Source: Flavobacterium noncentrifugens
GTDB taxonomy: Bacteria; Bacteroidota; Bacteroidia; Flavobacteriales; Flavobacteriaceae
Assembly (NCBI RefSeq): GCF_900100375.1
Contig: NZ_FNEZ01000002.1
Coordinates: 682,001 to 746,000 of the forward strand
Direction of reading: 5' to 3'
DNA length: 64,000 nt
Shown: piece by piece, positions 33,578-42,622 of the stretch
Numbering within the stretch: position 1 is the stretch's first letter
Layout: each line of letters opens with the position of its first letter
Program-made: the position numbers and the translations under genes
The notes under the pieces: generated by a model
Database searches by the model: none
Told to the model about the DNA's origin: nothing
The model's input: only the letters and a program-made list of their open reading frames with translations

Positions 33578-35989
33578 ATGCGGACTAAATTTTTAGCAAT
33601 CCTTTCTTTTTTCCTTATCGGATCTTACGGTGTTTCTGCGCAGAGTAAAAAGACTACAGTTTCGGGAATTATCAAAGATGGAACAACACAATTGGCACTT
33701 CCTTTTTTGAATGTAATCGTAAAAACGGCATCCGGGAATCAATTTATCGCAGGTACAATTACCGCTGAAAACGGCCGGTTTGAATTATCAAATCTGTTAA
33801 ATGGAAATTACACTCTGGAACTGACAGTTGTTGGATACAAATCCCAAACCATTCCTTTATATATTGGCGAATTGAGCGAATTCCTGAACGTTGGCACCAT
33901 TCAAATGGAACAAGCAACGACTGCGTTAAATGAAGTTACTGTATCTTCCAAACAGCAAATGATCAATGCCAAAATGGATAAAAAAGTATTTTCAGTATCC
34001 GATAATATCACCCAAAGCGGCGGTTCGGTTTTACAAAGCATGGAAAATCTCCCCGGTATAACTGTTCAGGATGGCAAACTGCAATTGCGCGGGAACGATA
34101 AAGTCATGGTGCTGATCGACGGCAAACAAACGGCGCTCGCAGGTTTTGGGAACCAGTCGGGGCTGGATAATATTCCGGCATCGGCAATTGATAAGATCGA
34201 GATCATCAACAATCCGTCGGCTAAATTTGACGCAAACGGAAATGCGGGTGTGGTCAATATCATTTATAAAAAAAGCAAACAGCAAGGCTTGAACGGAAAA
34301 GTTAGTATTGGCTCCGGATATGGCGCGCTTTGGGAACGAAAAAGCAATCTGCCAACGATTAGGCCGCAATATCAGATGACGCCAAAGATCAATCCGTCAC
34401 TGTCGCTGACTTACAGAAAAAGCAAGATCAATCTTTTCTTTCAAGGGGATTATTTGTACACCGAAACGCTTAATAAAAACGAATTTGCAACACGCACTTA
34501 CGACGATGGAACGATCGTTCACCAGCAAACCAAAAGAAACCGCAACACGCATTTTACGACATTGAAATCAGGTTTCGACTGGACGCTGAACGATCAGAAT
34601 GCCGTGACCGTTTCCGGACTTTTCGGCAGCGAGAAAATCATAGATCATGGCGACGAACCGTTTTTCAATGGCGATTATTCGCAGCGAATGCGTTTGTGGC
34701 AATTCGTCGAAAATGAACTCAAAACCACAGCAATGGCTTCGGTTTCCTGGCAGCACAAGTTTGAAGATCCAGGACATTTGCTGAACGCCGGGATCAATTA
34801 TACGTTTCACCGTGAAGATGAAAGATATGCTTTTAACAATATTTTGCCCGCTTTTTCAGGAAACGATTCCTTTAAATTACTATCGGATGAAAAAGTGATT
34901 GATGTCAATATTGATTATGTGAAGCCTTTTAAATATGGCAGGATCGAGAGCGGAATCAAATTTAGAAACCGGGAAATTCCAACAAATATGAAGTTTTTTC
35001 CGGGATTGAATTCGCCTTTGGATGCCAATGCGGGCGGAAAAGCCACTTACAAAGAAATCATTCCGGCGGTTTACGGAAATTATGTTTACGAAAGCCCTAA
35101 AATTGAAGCCGAACTTGGATTGCGAATGGAATATGTCAGGCTTCAATATGATGTCAATCCGAACCATCCGACTTATAAAAGCGACGGTTATGATTACTCG
35201 GAACCGTTTCCAAATGTCAGGTTTGCATATAAATTTAATGATAAAAACAAGCTTTCGATATTTTACAACCGGCGTGTCGACAGGCCGAATGAAGTCGACA
35301 TCCGCATTTTTCCAAAATATGATGATGCCGAAATCATTAAAGTTGGAAATCCTGCTTTGCGGCCGCAGTTTACCAATTCGTTCGAACTTGGCTTCAAGCG
35401 CAATATCGAAAAAGGCTATTTGTTTGTGTCGTTTTATGACAAATCGGTAGACAATACAATTGGCCGCATTGCAGCCACTGCGCCGGGAAGCAACCTGATT
35501 TATGCCGTTTTTCAAAATGCAGATGAAAGCTACAGCATTGGAGTTGAAACTGTCTTTTCAAAAGAACTGGCGTCGTGGTATGCGATGAATCTGAGCGGAA
35601 CTGTTTACCAAAATACGATTGATCCATTCAATGTAAGAATCCTTTATCCTGTCGAAAACAATTTCAGGGTAGAAAAGCAGCAACTGGTTTCGGGAAATGT
35701 GAAAAGCAATAACACGTTTCATGTTACAAAAACGTTTAGCGGACAAATGTCGGCGGTTTGGCTTGCGCCCGATGTCATTCCACAGGGAAAAATCAATTCG
35801 CGGTTTTCAGTTGATCTCGGGATCAAAAAATCGATCCAGAAAGGCAAAGGCGAAATTTTCCTCAATGCGACAGATGTTTTGAACACGCTGACGATCAGGA
35901 AAGAAATTCAGGGTACAAATTTCAGGTACAAATCTTCTGATTATTACGAGACTCAGGCGGTAAGGTTTGGATATACTTATAAATTCTGA
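33578..35989 (+). CDS. Outer membrane beta-barrel / TonB-dependent receptor-like protein
   Basis: An 803-residue protein with a signal peptide (ending GVSAQ). A carboxypeptidase-like regulatory domain (VSGIIKDGTTQLALPFLNVIV...LTVVGYKSQT) comes first. A plug domain follows (SGGSVLQSMENLPGITVQDGKLQLRGNDKVMVLIDGKQTAL, VNIIYKK), then a long barrel of the OMP_b-brl_3 type ending AVRFGYTYKF. The family is often found beside two-component systems. The ligand is unknown and no SusD partner is adjacent. A single ATTCAAA half-site lies 27 bp before CAAATTTG upstream. Confidence 0.88.
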   Translation: MRTKFLAILSFFLIGSYGVSAQSKKTTVSGIIKDGTTQLALPFLNVIVKTASGNQFIAGTITAENGRFELSNLLNGNYTLELTVVGYKSQTIPLYIGELSEFLNVGTIQMEQATTALNEVTVSSKQQMINAKMDKKVFSVSDNITQSGGSVLQSMENLPGITVQDGKLQLRGNDKVMVLIDGKQTALAGFGNQSGLDNIPASAIDKIEIINNPSAKFDANGNAGVVNIIYKKSKQQGLNGKVSIGSGYGALWERKSNLPTIRPQYQMTPKINPSLSLTYRKSKINLFFQGDYLYTETLNKNEFATRTYDDGTIVHQQTKRNRNTHFTTLKSGFDWTLNDQNAVTVSGLFGSEKIIDHGDEPFFNGDYSQRMRLWQFVENELKTTAMASVSWQHKFEDPGHLLNAGINYTFHREDERYAFNNILPAFSGNDSFKLLSDEKVIDVNIDYVKPFKYGRIESGIKFRNREIPTNMKFFPGLNSPLDANAGGKATYKEIIPAVYGNYVYESPKIEAELGLRMEYVRLQYDVNPNHPTYKSDGYDYSEPFPNVRFAYKFNDKNKLSIFYNRRVDRPNEVDIRIFPKYDDAEIIKVGNPALRPQFTNSFELGFKRNIEKGYLFVSFYDKSVDNTIGRIAATAPGSNLIYAVFQNADESYSIGVETVFSKELASWYAMNLSGTVYQNTIDPFNVRILYPVENNFRVEKQQLVSGNVKSNNTFHVTKTFSGQMSAVWLAPDVIPQGKINSRFSVDLGIKKSIQKGKGEIFLNATDVLNTLTIRKEIQGTNFRYKSSDYYETQAVRFGYTYKF

Positions 35990-36001
35990 CGCTATTTTAA
36001 A

Positions 36002-36037
36002 ATTCAGAATTAATTCAGAATTCAGTTTGAACATTTG
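36002..36037 (+). promoter_or_regulatory. ATTCAGA direct repeat and -7 element upstream of the LTA-synthase-like gene
   Basis: ATTCAGA at 36002-36008 and 36013-36019 (period 11), with a further ATTCAGT at 36020. AACATTTG (36030-36037), one mismatch from TAnnTTTG, begins 28 bp after the first half-site, the same spacing as at the response-regulator gene. Confidence 0.6.
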
Positions 36038-36063
36038 CAGGTATTTTAAATCGATACTCCGCT

Positions 36064-38022
36064 ATGCTCAAAAGAATTTTAGCTCCAGGCAGATTTTCCC
36101 TGCTGATCCATTTTATCATTTGGTTTCTCACCCTTTCACAAATGCTCCGGATCGTGTTTTTTATCTGGCAATGCGACCAGGTTTCGTGGAATATTGTTAA
36201 TGTATTGCGAACACTGCTGACCGGATTGTTTTTCGATATTGGAACAGTCACTTTCGTCAGTTTGACCGCGATCATTTATTACACCATCATGCCAAACCGC
36301 TGGATTGGCTCATGGGCCGATAAGGTTTTGGTCTGGTTTTTTACAGCACTTACCATATTTATTTTAGTCTTTACTTTTTTTGCCGAGATTACTTTTTGGG
36401 ACGAATTCAAGACCAGGTTTAATTTTATCGCAGTCGATTACCTGATTTACACCCACGAAGTCGTTGCGAACATAAAGGAATCTTATCCGTTGCCGCTATT
36501 GATTGGCGGCGTGCTGCTGATTACGGCTTCGGTGCTGTTTTTGTTCTTCAGAAGAAAAGCTTTTGCCGATACTTTTTCGCATACAATCTCCCCGAAAGTT
36601 CGGCTGTCCGTTTTGGGAACGGTTTTAATCGTATCGTTGTTTTATACTTTTTTCATCAGCAATTATCAGGCAGAATGGTCGGGGAACCGCTACAATTCAG
36701 AGATTTCAAAATCGGGAATTTATTCGTTTTTTGCTGCGTTCCGAAATAACCAAATGAAATATGATGAATTTTATACTTCGATCAATAATGAAAAAGCTTT
36801 TGCGATCGTTCGGAATAAATTAAAAAGTCCCGATTCCAAATTCACTAAAAACGGCTATTCGATCCACAGGAAAATTACAGACAGCCTGCCTTCTGAAACA
36901 AAGAAAAATGTCGTTTTCATTCTCGTTGAAAGCCTCAGCGGAAGTTTTTTGAAGGAATTCGGAAACCAACAAAACATCACGCCTTTTTTAGACAGCCTCG
37001 CACAAAAAAGCATCTTCTTTGAAAACCTTTATGCAACAGGAACCAGAACGGTTCGCGGGATGGAAGCGGTGACGCTGTGCATTCCGCCAACACCGGGGCA
37101 AAGCATTGTTAAACGTCCGGACAACCATAATTTATTCACCATTAACAGTGTGTTTAAAAGCAGGAGATACGATTGCAATTTCTTTTATGGAGGCGATGGT
37201 TATTTTGACAATATGAATTCTTATTTCGGTGGGAACGGCTTTAATATTTACGACCGCGGCCGTGGAAGCGTACTCAGCGATGACATCAAAACGACGCGAA
37301 ACAATATCGATGACAGTGAAGTGACTTTTGAAAATGCGTGGGGAATTTGCGATGAAGATATTTTTAATAAAATGCTTAAAGTCGCCGACAAACAATTCCA
37401 AAACAACCAGCCGTTCTTCAATTTTGTAATGACCACCTCGAACCACAGGCCGTTCACGTATCCGTCAGGAAAAATCGACATTCCATCAGGAAATAGTCGC
37501 GAAGGCGCGGTCAAATACACCGATTTTGCTTTGCGTGAAATGTTTAAAAAAGCCAGCAAAAAGGCATGGTTTAAGAATACGGTTTTCGTCATTATTGCCG
37601 ACCATTGTGCGAGCAGCGCCGGGAAAGATGAAATTGATGTGGCCAATTACCACATTCCGGCTTTCATCGTAAATTTTGGGGAAGCCGACAATCAGAAAAT
37701 CGAAAAACAATGTTCGCAAATCGATTTATTCCCGACGCTTTTTTCATTATTTCACTGGAATTACGATTCTGATTTCTTCGGAAAAAACGTACTCGATCCG
37801 GCTTTTGAACAACGTTCGCTGATGGGAACTTACAGAAAATTAGTGCTGATGAAAAAGGAAAAAGTCCTGATCTTATCCGACCAGAAAAAACAGGCTTTTT
37901 ACACCTGGAATCAAAAAGACAACAGCCTGAAACCGCTGCCTATTGAAAAAAGGTTTCTTGACGAGACGATTTCGTGGTACCAAACGGCAGACTATCTTTT
38001 TACGAATAAATTACTGAGATAA
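36064..38022 (+). CDS. LTA-synthase-family phospho-group transferase (sulfatase fold)
   Basis: A 652-residue protein with five N-terminal transmembrane segments (to about residue 205) and a periplasmic sulfatase-like domain. Active-site features: the metal-binding Glu in FILVESLSG, the nucleophile Thr in ATGTRTVRGMEA, His in TTSNHRPFTYPSG and Asp-His in FVIIADHCASS. Family members transfer phosphoglycerol or phosphoethanolamine from phospholipids to envelope glycans, releasing diacylglycerol. Gram-negative members include OpgB-like enzymes. Its stop overlaps the start of the diacylglycerol-kinase-like gene (TAATG), which fits diacylglycerol recycling. The acceptor is unknown. Confidence 0.88.
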   Translation: MLKRILAPGRFSLLIHFIIWFLTLSQMLRIVFFIWQCDQVSWNIVNVLRTLLTGLFFDIGTVTFVSLTAIIYYTIMPNRWIGSWADKVLVWFFTALTIFILVFTFFAEITFWDEFKTRFNFIAVDYLIYTHEVVANIKESYPLPLLIGGVLLITASVLFLFFRRKAFADTFSHTISPKVRLSVLGTVLIVSLFYTFFISNYQAEWSGNRYNSEISKSGIYSFFAAFRNNQMKYDEFYTSINNEKAFAIVRNKLKSPDSKFTKNGYSIHRKITDSLPSETKKNVVFILVESLSGSFLKEFGNQQNITPFLDSLAQKSIFFENLYATGTRTVRGMEAVTLCIPPTPGQSIVKRPDNHNLFTINSVFKSRRYDCNFFYGGDGYFDNMNSYFGGNGFNIYDRGRGSVLSDDIKTTRNNIDDSEVTFENAWGICDEDIFNKMLKVADKQFQNNQPFFNFVMTTSNHRPFTYPSGKIDIPSGNSREGAVKYTDFALREMFKKASKKAWFKNTVFVIIADHCASSAGKDEIDVANYHIPAFIVNFGEADNQKIEKQCSQIDLFPTLFSLFHWNYDSDFFGKNVLDPAFEQRSLMGTYRKLVLMKKEKVLILSDQKKQAFYTWNQKDNSLKPLPIEKRFLDETISWYQTADYLFTNKLLR

Positions 38023-38906
38023 TGATTTACATTCATTTTATAATCAATCCGATTTCGGGCAACGGCAAACACAACCTTACCGCATCTTTGTTGCGGAATT
38101 TTTTCCCCAGAAGCGAATTTACCATCGCCGTTGATTATACGAAATACAAGCAGCACGCAATAGCGCTAACAAAATATGCAGCAAATAAAGGCCCCGATAT
38201 TATTGTGGCCTGTGGCGGCGACGGAACCATTAACGAAGTGGCTTCAAGCCTCGTGGGAACATCGATTAAGCTCGGAATTGTTCCCGTTGGATCAGGAAAC
38301 GGACTCGCTTCAAACCTGAACATCCCGAAGAATCTTGACAAAGCGCTGAAAATCATCCGCAAAGGGCATTCAAATCCTATTGATGTTGGGCAAATCAACG
38401 ACAAATATTTCTTCAGCAATATGGGAATCGGCGTTGATGCGATGATCATCAAAAAATATGAGCAATCGGGCAAACGCACACTTTCTGCTTATGTAAAAGC
38501 AGCTTTGGCGTCAGGTTTTAATTTTAAAAGTACGAACACGAAAATGGTTTTTAACGATAAAGTTTTGAATGTGAATCCGTTTATGCTTTTTGTTTCAAAC
38601 TCAAACGAAATGGGCTATAATATGACTTTAACGCCAAAAGCGAGCCTCAGCGACGGTTGGCTTGACCTAGTCGTTGTAACCGAAATTTCTACGATTGACA
38701 AGTTAAAATTGGGTTATGCAGTTTTGCGGAATAAAATCGAATATTTCAATAAAGCGCAGCATGATTTAATTCAAAACCTAAAGATCGAAATGCCCGATAA
38801 AATTTTTACCGATGCCCAGATTGATGGCGAACACCACAATCTGAAAACCAATATCATCGAGGTTTCAATCATTCAGAAAGGATTGAATGTCGTAATGGAA
38901 CAATGA
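38022..38906 (+). CDS. Diacylglycerol/lipid kinase family protein
   Basis: A 294-residue soluble lipid kinase of the DgkB/YegS/LCB5 fold. The ATP site has FIINPISGNGK and IIVACGGDGTINEVASSL (GGDGT). The SGNGLA motif (VPVGSGNGLASNLNIP) and FSNMGIGVDAMI follow, and TDAQIDGE lies near the C-terminus. It is coupled by a 1-bp overlap to the LTA-synthase-like gene. Inference: it converts diacylglycerol left after head-group transfer into phosphatidic acid for reuse. Confidence 0.9.
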   Translation: MIYIHFIINPISGNGKHNLTASLLRNFFPRSEFTIAVDYTKYKQHAIALTKYAANKGPDIIVACGGDGTINEVASSLVGTSIKLGIVPVGSGNGLASNLNIPKNLDKALKIIRKGHSNPIDVGQINDKYFFSNMGIGVDAMIIKKYEQSGKRTLSAYVKAALASGFNFKSTNTKMVFNDKVLNVNPFMLFVSNSNEMGYNMTLTPKASLSDGWLDLVVVTEISTIDKLKLGYAVLRNKIEYFNKAQHDLIQNLKIEMPDKIFTDAQIDGEHHNLKTNIIEVSIIQKGLNVVMEQ

Positions 38907-38947
38907 TTTTTAGCAAACTTATTCTATCAAAAATTTATTCTCCATTC

Positions 38948-39023
38948 TTGTAGCAATTTTTTTTATTTTAAAATTTTGCTACAACTTCTGTAGCAAATTA
39001 TTTTTTTTAATTTTTTTGCTACA
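38948..39023. terminator. Terminator region with alternating TGTAGCAA repeats
   Basis: TGTAGCAA appears four times in alternating orientation (38949, 38976 inverted, 38989, 39016 inverted). The central hairpin TTTGCTACA/TGTAGCAAA with a 5-base loop is followed by a T-rich tract on both strands. It separates the convergent lipid-kinase and PAP2 genes. The outer copies could form competing hairpins. Confidence 0.7.
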
Positions 39024-39057
39024 AAAGTCAAACGGTACTTTTGGTTTACAACCGCAT

Positions 39058-39858
39058 TTAAAAACCAACTACAACACCGCAACCCATTTGTTTTCCGTTG
39101 TAAAAAGGCGCAATCATCGACGATACTTTTTTGTTTTCGGATGGAAACAGCTTGTCTTTCACATACGGATACATCCAATACGCCAGTTTGGTGCTTAAGA
39201 TCCCGATTCCTGCTCCAGCTGCAACATCTGTAAGCCAATGCCTGTTGTTTACCATTCTAAATATTCCGGTTCCCGAAGCTACGGCATAACCCGCGATTCC
39301 GTACCAGATGGATTGGTCTTTGTATTCCTGCCAGAGAAATTCGGCACCGGCAAATGCAGTTGCGGTATGTCCGGACGGAAATGAATTTTTTGAAGTGCCG
39401 TCCGGACGTTCGATGTGCGTGAGCGATTTTAATCCGAATACGGTTGCCGACATCATCAAATAGGAACTTGCCATAATCATGGATCGGTCTCGCAGGTTGT
39501 GTTTGCCTTGTACCCCGAAAGCATTCAAGGCATAAACCGATGCCATTGGCGCATACTGAGAAAAGTCGTCAATCGATATTTTTTCGTCAATATCTTCGGT
39601 AACTTCTTCGCGAATTTGAGAATTGAAGCCTTTAAGCCAGTCGCTTTCCATGCCAATGACGCCGTAACCAATCAAAGCAGCCGGAATGATCAGCTGTTTG
39701 TATTTGAATTTGCAAGGTGCGACACTATCGGTTGCAAATGTTGGTTTTAAGAAATGAATGCTGTCGGTTTTGGCTATCGGATTTGCAGTTTTTAAAGAAT
39801 CGGCGATTTGAGCGTTCATGGCAAAGCCAAACAACAAAAAGAAAATGATTTTAGGCAT
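39058..39858 (-). CDS. PAP2-family membrane phosphatase
   Basis: A 266-residue protein with a signal-like N-terminus (MPKIIFFLLFGFAMNAQ) and several hydrophobic helices. The three acid-phosphatase motifs are present: KSLTHIERPDG (KxxxxxxRP-type), FPSGHT, and RMVNNRHWLTDV with the catalytic His. Family members dephosphorylate phosphatidic acid, undecaprenyl pyrophosphate or lipid A. Together with the lipid kinase and LTA-synthase-like genes it suggests a local lipid-head-group module. A long 5' region contains an ATTCA-type direct repeat. Confidence 0.88.
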   Translation of the reverse strand: MPKIIFFLLFGFAMNAQIADSLKTANPIAKTDSIHFLKPTFATDSVAPCKFKYKQLIIPAALIGYGVIGMESDWLKGFNSQIREEVTEDIDEKISIDDFSQYAPMASVYALNAFGVQGKHNLRDRSMIMASSYLMMSATVFGLKSLTHIERPDGTSKNSFPSGHTATAFAGAEFLWQEYKDQSIWYGIAGYAVASGTGIFRMVNNRHWLTDVAAGAGIGILSTKLAYWMYPYVKDKLFPSENKKVSSMIAPFYNGKQMGCGVVVGF

Positions 39859-39976
39859 CTTATGAATTTGAAATTAAAAGCCCGACTTTCAGGCAAGTGT
39901 AATTGTAGTTCATAGATGTATTGGTTTTTAAGGATTAATGCTGAAAGCGTTATTGTATTGCGAATCATTTCTTGGA

Positions 39977-40011
39977 CAAATTTCAAATGCAATGTTGAAT
40001 TAATTCTGTAT
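39977..40011 (-). promoter_or_regulatory. ATTCA direct repeat and -7 element upstream of PAP2
   Basis: Reading the minus strand: ATACAGA (40011-40005), then ATTCAAC (40000-39994), period 11. GAAATTTG (39984-39977), one mismatch from TAnnTTTG, begins 27 bp after the first half-site. This matches the geometry of the sites at 36002 and 40057. Confidence 0.5.
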
Positions 40012-40056
40012 TTTCTAGAAAAAAAAGCAAATTTTTCTACGCTTTATTTTTTTGGA

Positions 40057-40091
40057 ATTCAGGAAAAATTCAAAATCGGCATTTATTTTCG
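40057..40091 (+). promoter_or_regulatory. ATTCA direct repeat and -7 element upstream of the lipoprotein gene
   Basis: ATTCAGG (40057-40063) and ATTCAAA (40068-40074) have an 11-bp period. TATTTTCG (40084-40091), one mismatch from TAnnTTTG, begins 27 bp after the first half-site. Confidence 0.5.
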
Positions 40092-40109
40092 TTGCTTTAA
40101 ATAGCGAGA

Positions 40110-40580
40110 ATGATGAATGGGAAAAAGAATTTCGGGAGCGCCATGTGTATTATTTTGATTGTATTCACGATTTTCTCCTGTGGTTTTGGCCGTTCAAATC
40201 ATGTTGGCATACAAACTGAAAATGACATTTGGGAGACATTCAGTACCGCAACATGGAAGATCACGAAATTTAAAAAAGAAGGCATATCGCAGCAACAGTA
40301 TTACACCTATTATATTTTCTATTTCTCTTCAAACAATCAAATTGCTGTGAAGGAAGGAAGCAATAATTATTCCGGGCGCTGGCAAATTGAAACCAGTGAA
40401 AATGAAGACGATTCGCCAAAAGCTGATGTTGATTTTTCAATGGCGTTTCAGCCCAACGACAAGCTTTCAGAATTGGCTGCATCGTGGCAGATTGTGGAAA
40501 GGAGCGAATCAAAAATGGTGTTGAATAAAGTGAGCGATTCTGGAAAAGAAATCGATTCGCTCGTATTTGAAAAACGATAA
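40110..40580 (+). CDS. Putative lipoprotein of unknown function
   Basis: A 156-residue protein. A hydrophobic stretch (AMCIILIVFTIFSCGFG) ends in a plausible lipobox (TIFSC). The mature domain looks like a small beta-sheet lipocalin-type protein (TWKITKFKKEGISQQQY, YSGRWQIETSENE, WQIVERSESKMVLNKV), a pattern of the 'lipocalin-like' small lipoproteins of Bacteroidota. No characterised family is recognised. Two adjacent ATG codons (40110, 40113) are possible starts. Its promoter carries the ATTCA repeat, linking it to the PAP2/LTA-synthase module. Confidence 0.65.
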   Translation: MMNGKKNFGSAMCIILIVFTIFSCGFGRSNHVGIQTENDIWETFSTATWKITKFKKEGISQQQYYTYYIFYFSSNNQIAVKEGSNNYSGRWQIETSENEDDSPKADVDFSMAFQPNDKLSELAASWQIVERSESKMVLNKVSDSGKEIDSLVFEKR

Positions 40581-40624
40581 GCTAAAAGGCAAAAGTCTAT
40601 AATCTGTTTATTGATAGCGGATCT

Positions 40625-40729
40625 CTAATACTTGCGGCTGCAATGCCGATAGCCAACTTTTGGGTGATAAAATTCCGTCATCTGCGCCCAAAACTACGCC
40701 GCGAAGGCAACCGGTTTCTGTTGATGTGA
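40625..40729 (+). pseudogene. Possible remnant of an ABC permease (FtsX/MacB-like) tail
   Basis: Within an otherwise gene-free 367-bp gap, one frame reads LILAAAMPIANFWVIKF and then RHLRPKLRREGNRFLLM before a stop. It has no start codon. The first part resembles the last transmembrane helix of MacB-like permeases. It is too short to be sure. The remainder of 40581-40947 shows nothing I can support. Confidence 0.2.
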
Positions 40730-40947
40730 TGGTATTTGGTTTTTATCGGATAAAATATATATTTTTTCTTTTAATCTTAAGAACTTATCGATAGCATCAA
40801 GCATTTTTGAAGTCGGTTTTTATTGACAATCAAGACAATTATTTTCAGATAAAAGTAAGCCTAAAATTGCTGTGGATTTAGAAATGAGTAAAGAACGATT
40901 CTAAATTTGGAATTTACAGAAAGCTGTCGGAATACAGTAATAGGAAG

Positions 40948-42471
40948 TTATAACGTATCGTTTTCCTGCTCAATTGGCAGGCATACGATGAATTCGGCAC
41001 CATTATTTTGATTGCCTGAGGCTTCTATTGTGCCATGATGCCTTTCAGCAATTTTTTTACACAAAGCCAATCCCAACCCCGTACCTTCAAATTCGTCTTT
41101 AGAGTGCAGGCGTTCAAAAGCATTAAATATTTTAAGTGCATGTTTTGAATCGAAGCCGACGCCATTGTCTTTGATCACAATCCGGACATAATCCAGGTTT
41201 TCGATGGTGATCTTTGAACCAGATATAATCACGCGAGGTGGATTATCGGGCCTTGAAAATTTGAGTGCATTGTGGATGAGGTTGTAAAAAAGCTGGTGAA
41301 GCAAAATTGACGCGCCGTCGACTTCGGGAAGGTTGTCTACGACCAAGATGGCTTTTTTTTCCTGAATTACCAATTCGAGGTCGGTTTTAATATTATCGAT
41401 TATGGCGTCAAGGTTTGCTTTTTCTACAGGATGCCCGGATTTGTTTAAGGTAGAATAATTCAAAACACCGTCAATAATTGACGACATGCGCTTTGTTGAA
41501 TTCTGAACTTTCTCGAAGTATGCAAGGTCTTTTTGGTCAAGTTTATCACCCAGGTTGCTTTTTAGGATGGTGTTAAAAATACCTATTTTCCGAACCGGTT
41601 CTTTTAGGTCGTGGCTTACCACGTTAGCGAATTGGAGCAGGTCTTCGTTGGAGCGCTTTAATGCCGAGGTTTGCTCGTCGACAACCTTTTTCAAGTCTTC
41701 TGCATTCTTTTTTTGTTCGGTAATGTCCTGGACAATGCCAATCAATGTTACAGGTTTTCCTTTAGGATCTTTACTCATCCTGCCGTTGATACGAACCCAA
41801 CGCCACAATCCGTTATCGGCTTTAATCCTTACTTCGTAAGACATGGTACCGGTAACTTCTGAATCTTTGAGCGCTTGATCCCTTATTTGCAGGTCATCGG
41901 GATGAATTTTCTGAACAAGATCGTCCTTTGTTACGCTTTCATTGGTTCCCCATATTGTGTGAAAGTTGCCCGAAGTGAGAATTTCATTTGTCGCTAAATC
42001 GGTTTCATAAGTGCCCAATCCGGCAGCGTCGATGGCAAGCCTGAGCCTTTCTTCGGTTTCTTCTACCTGCTGGCGTGCAGTATTCAAATCGGTCACATCG
42101 GCACCGGTATTCATCACGCCGTAAATTTTCCCGTCACTATCACGTAAAGGGGTAAAACTGTAATTGAAGTAATGCGGCTTTAAAATATTTTCAATCACAA
42201 TATCGACGCGCTTGTTTTTTGCATGAAACGGAGTTCCTGTTGTAAATACGTTTCTTGCCTGTTCGAATATTTTCTGATTGCCCAATTCCGGAAGTACTTC
42301 AGTGTAGGTTTTCCCGATTACATCGCTTCCCTTTCCCCAAGTGTCGAGCATGCATTGATTTGCCAATTCGATCCTAAGTTCTGGGCCACTATAAACGCCC
42401 ATTGGAAAAGGAGCGGCATTTATAATTCCGGTTAAAAGTGCGGTGTTTTCGTTAATGGGTGGTTTGTTCAC
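40948..42471 (-). CDS. PAS-domain sensor histidine kinase
   Basis: A 507-residue soluble kinase with no membrane span. The first PAS (~10-135) contains MGVYSGPELRIELANQCMLDTWGKGSDVIGKTYTEVLPEL. The second PAS/PAC (~140-260) has WRWVRINGRMSKDPKGKPVTLIGIVQDITEQKK. A coiled linker leads to the phosphoacceptor helix LLQFANVVSHDLKEPVRKIGIF and an ATPase domain with NLIHNALKFS, IKDNGVGFDSKHALKIFNAFERLH and GTGLGLALCKK. No regulator gene is adjacent except a decayed receiver fragment at 44263. Its signal is unknown. Confidence 0.92.
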   Translation of the reverse strand: MNKPPINENTALLTGIINAAPFPMGVYSGPELRIELANQCMLDTWGKGSDVIGKTYTEVLPELGNQKIFEQARNVFTTGTPFHAKNKRVDIVIENILKPHYFNYSFTPLRDSDGKIYGVMNTGADVTDLNTARQQVEETEERLRLAIDAAGLGTYETDLATNEILTSGNFHTIWGTNESVTKDDLVQKIHPDDLQIRDQALKDSEVTGTMSYEVRIKADNGLWRWVRINGRMSKDPKGKPVTLIGIVQDITEQKKNAEDLKKVVDEQTSALKRSNEDLLQFANVVSHDLKEPVRKIGIFNTILKSNLGDKLDQKDLAYFEKVQNSTKRMSSIIDGVLNYSTLNKSGHPVEKANLDAIIDNIKTDLELVIQEKKAILVVDNLPEVDGASILLHQLFYNLIHNALKFSRPDNPPRVIISGSKITIENLDYVRIVIKDNGVGFDSKHALKIFNAFERLHSKDEFEGTGLGLALCKKIAERHHGTIEASGNQNNGAEFIVCLPIEQENDTL

Positions 42472-42622
42472 AGCATCACAAGATTAGCGGTATTTGCGAT
42501 GGTGAATTTATGCGATATAACTCACAGGCTGGTTATAAGATATCCATAAATATTTATAGCATTATGGATTCAGGAGATTGAATTATTCTCTTGATCACAA
42601 TCGGTTTGAAAGACTTTTGGTG

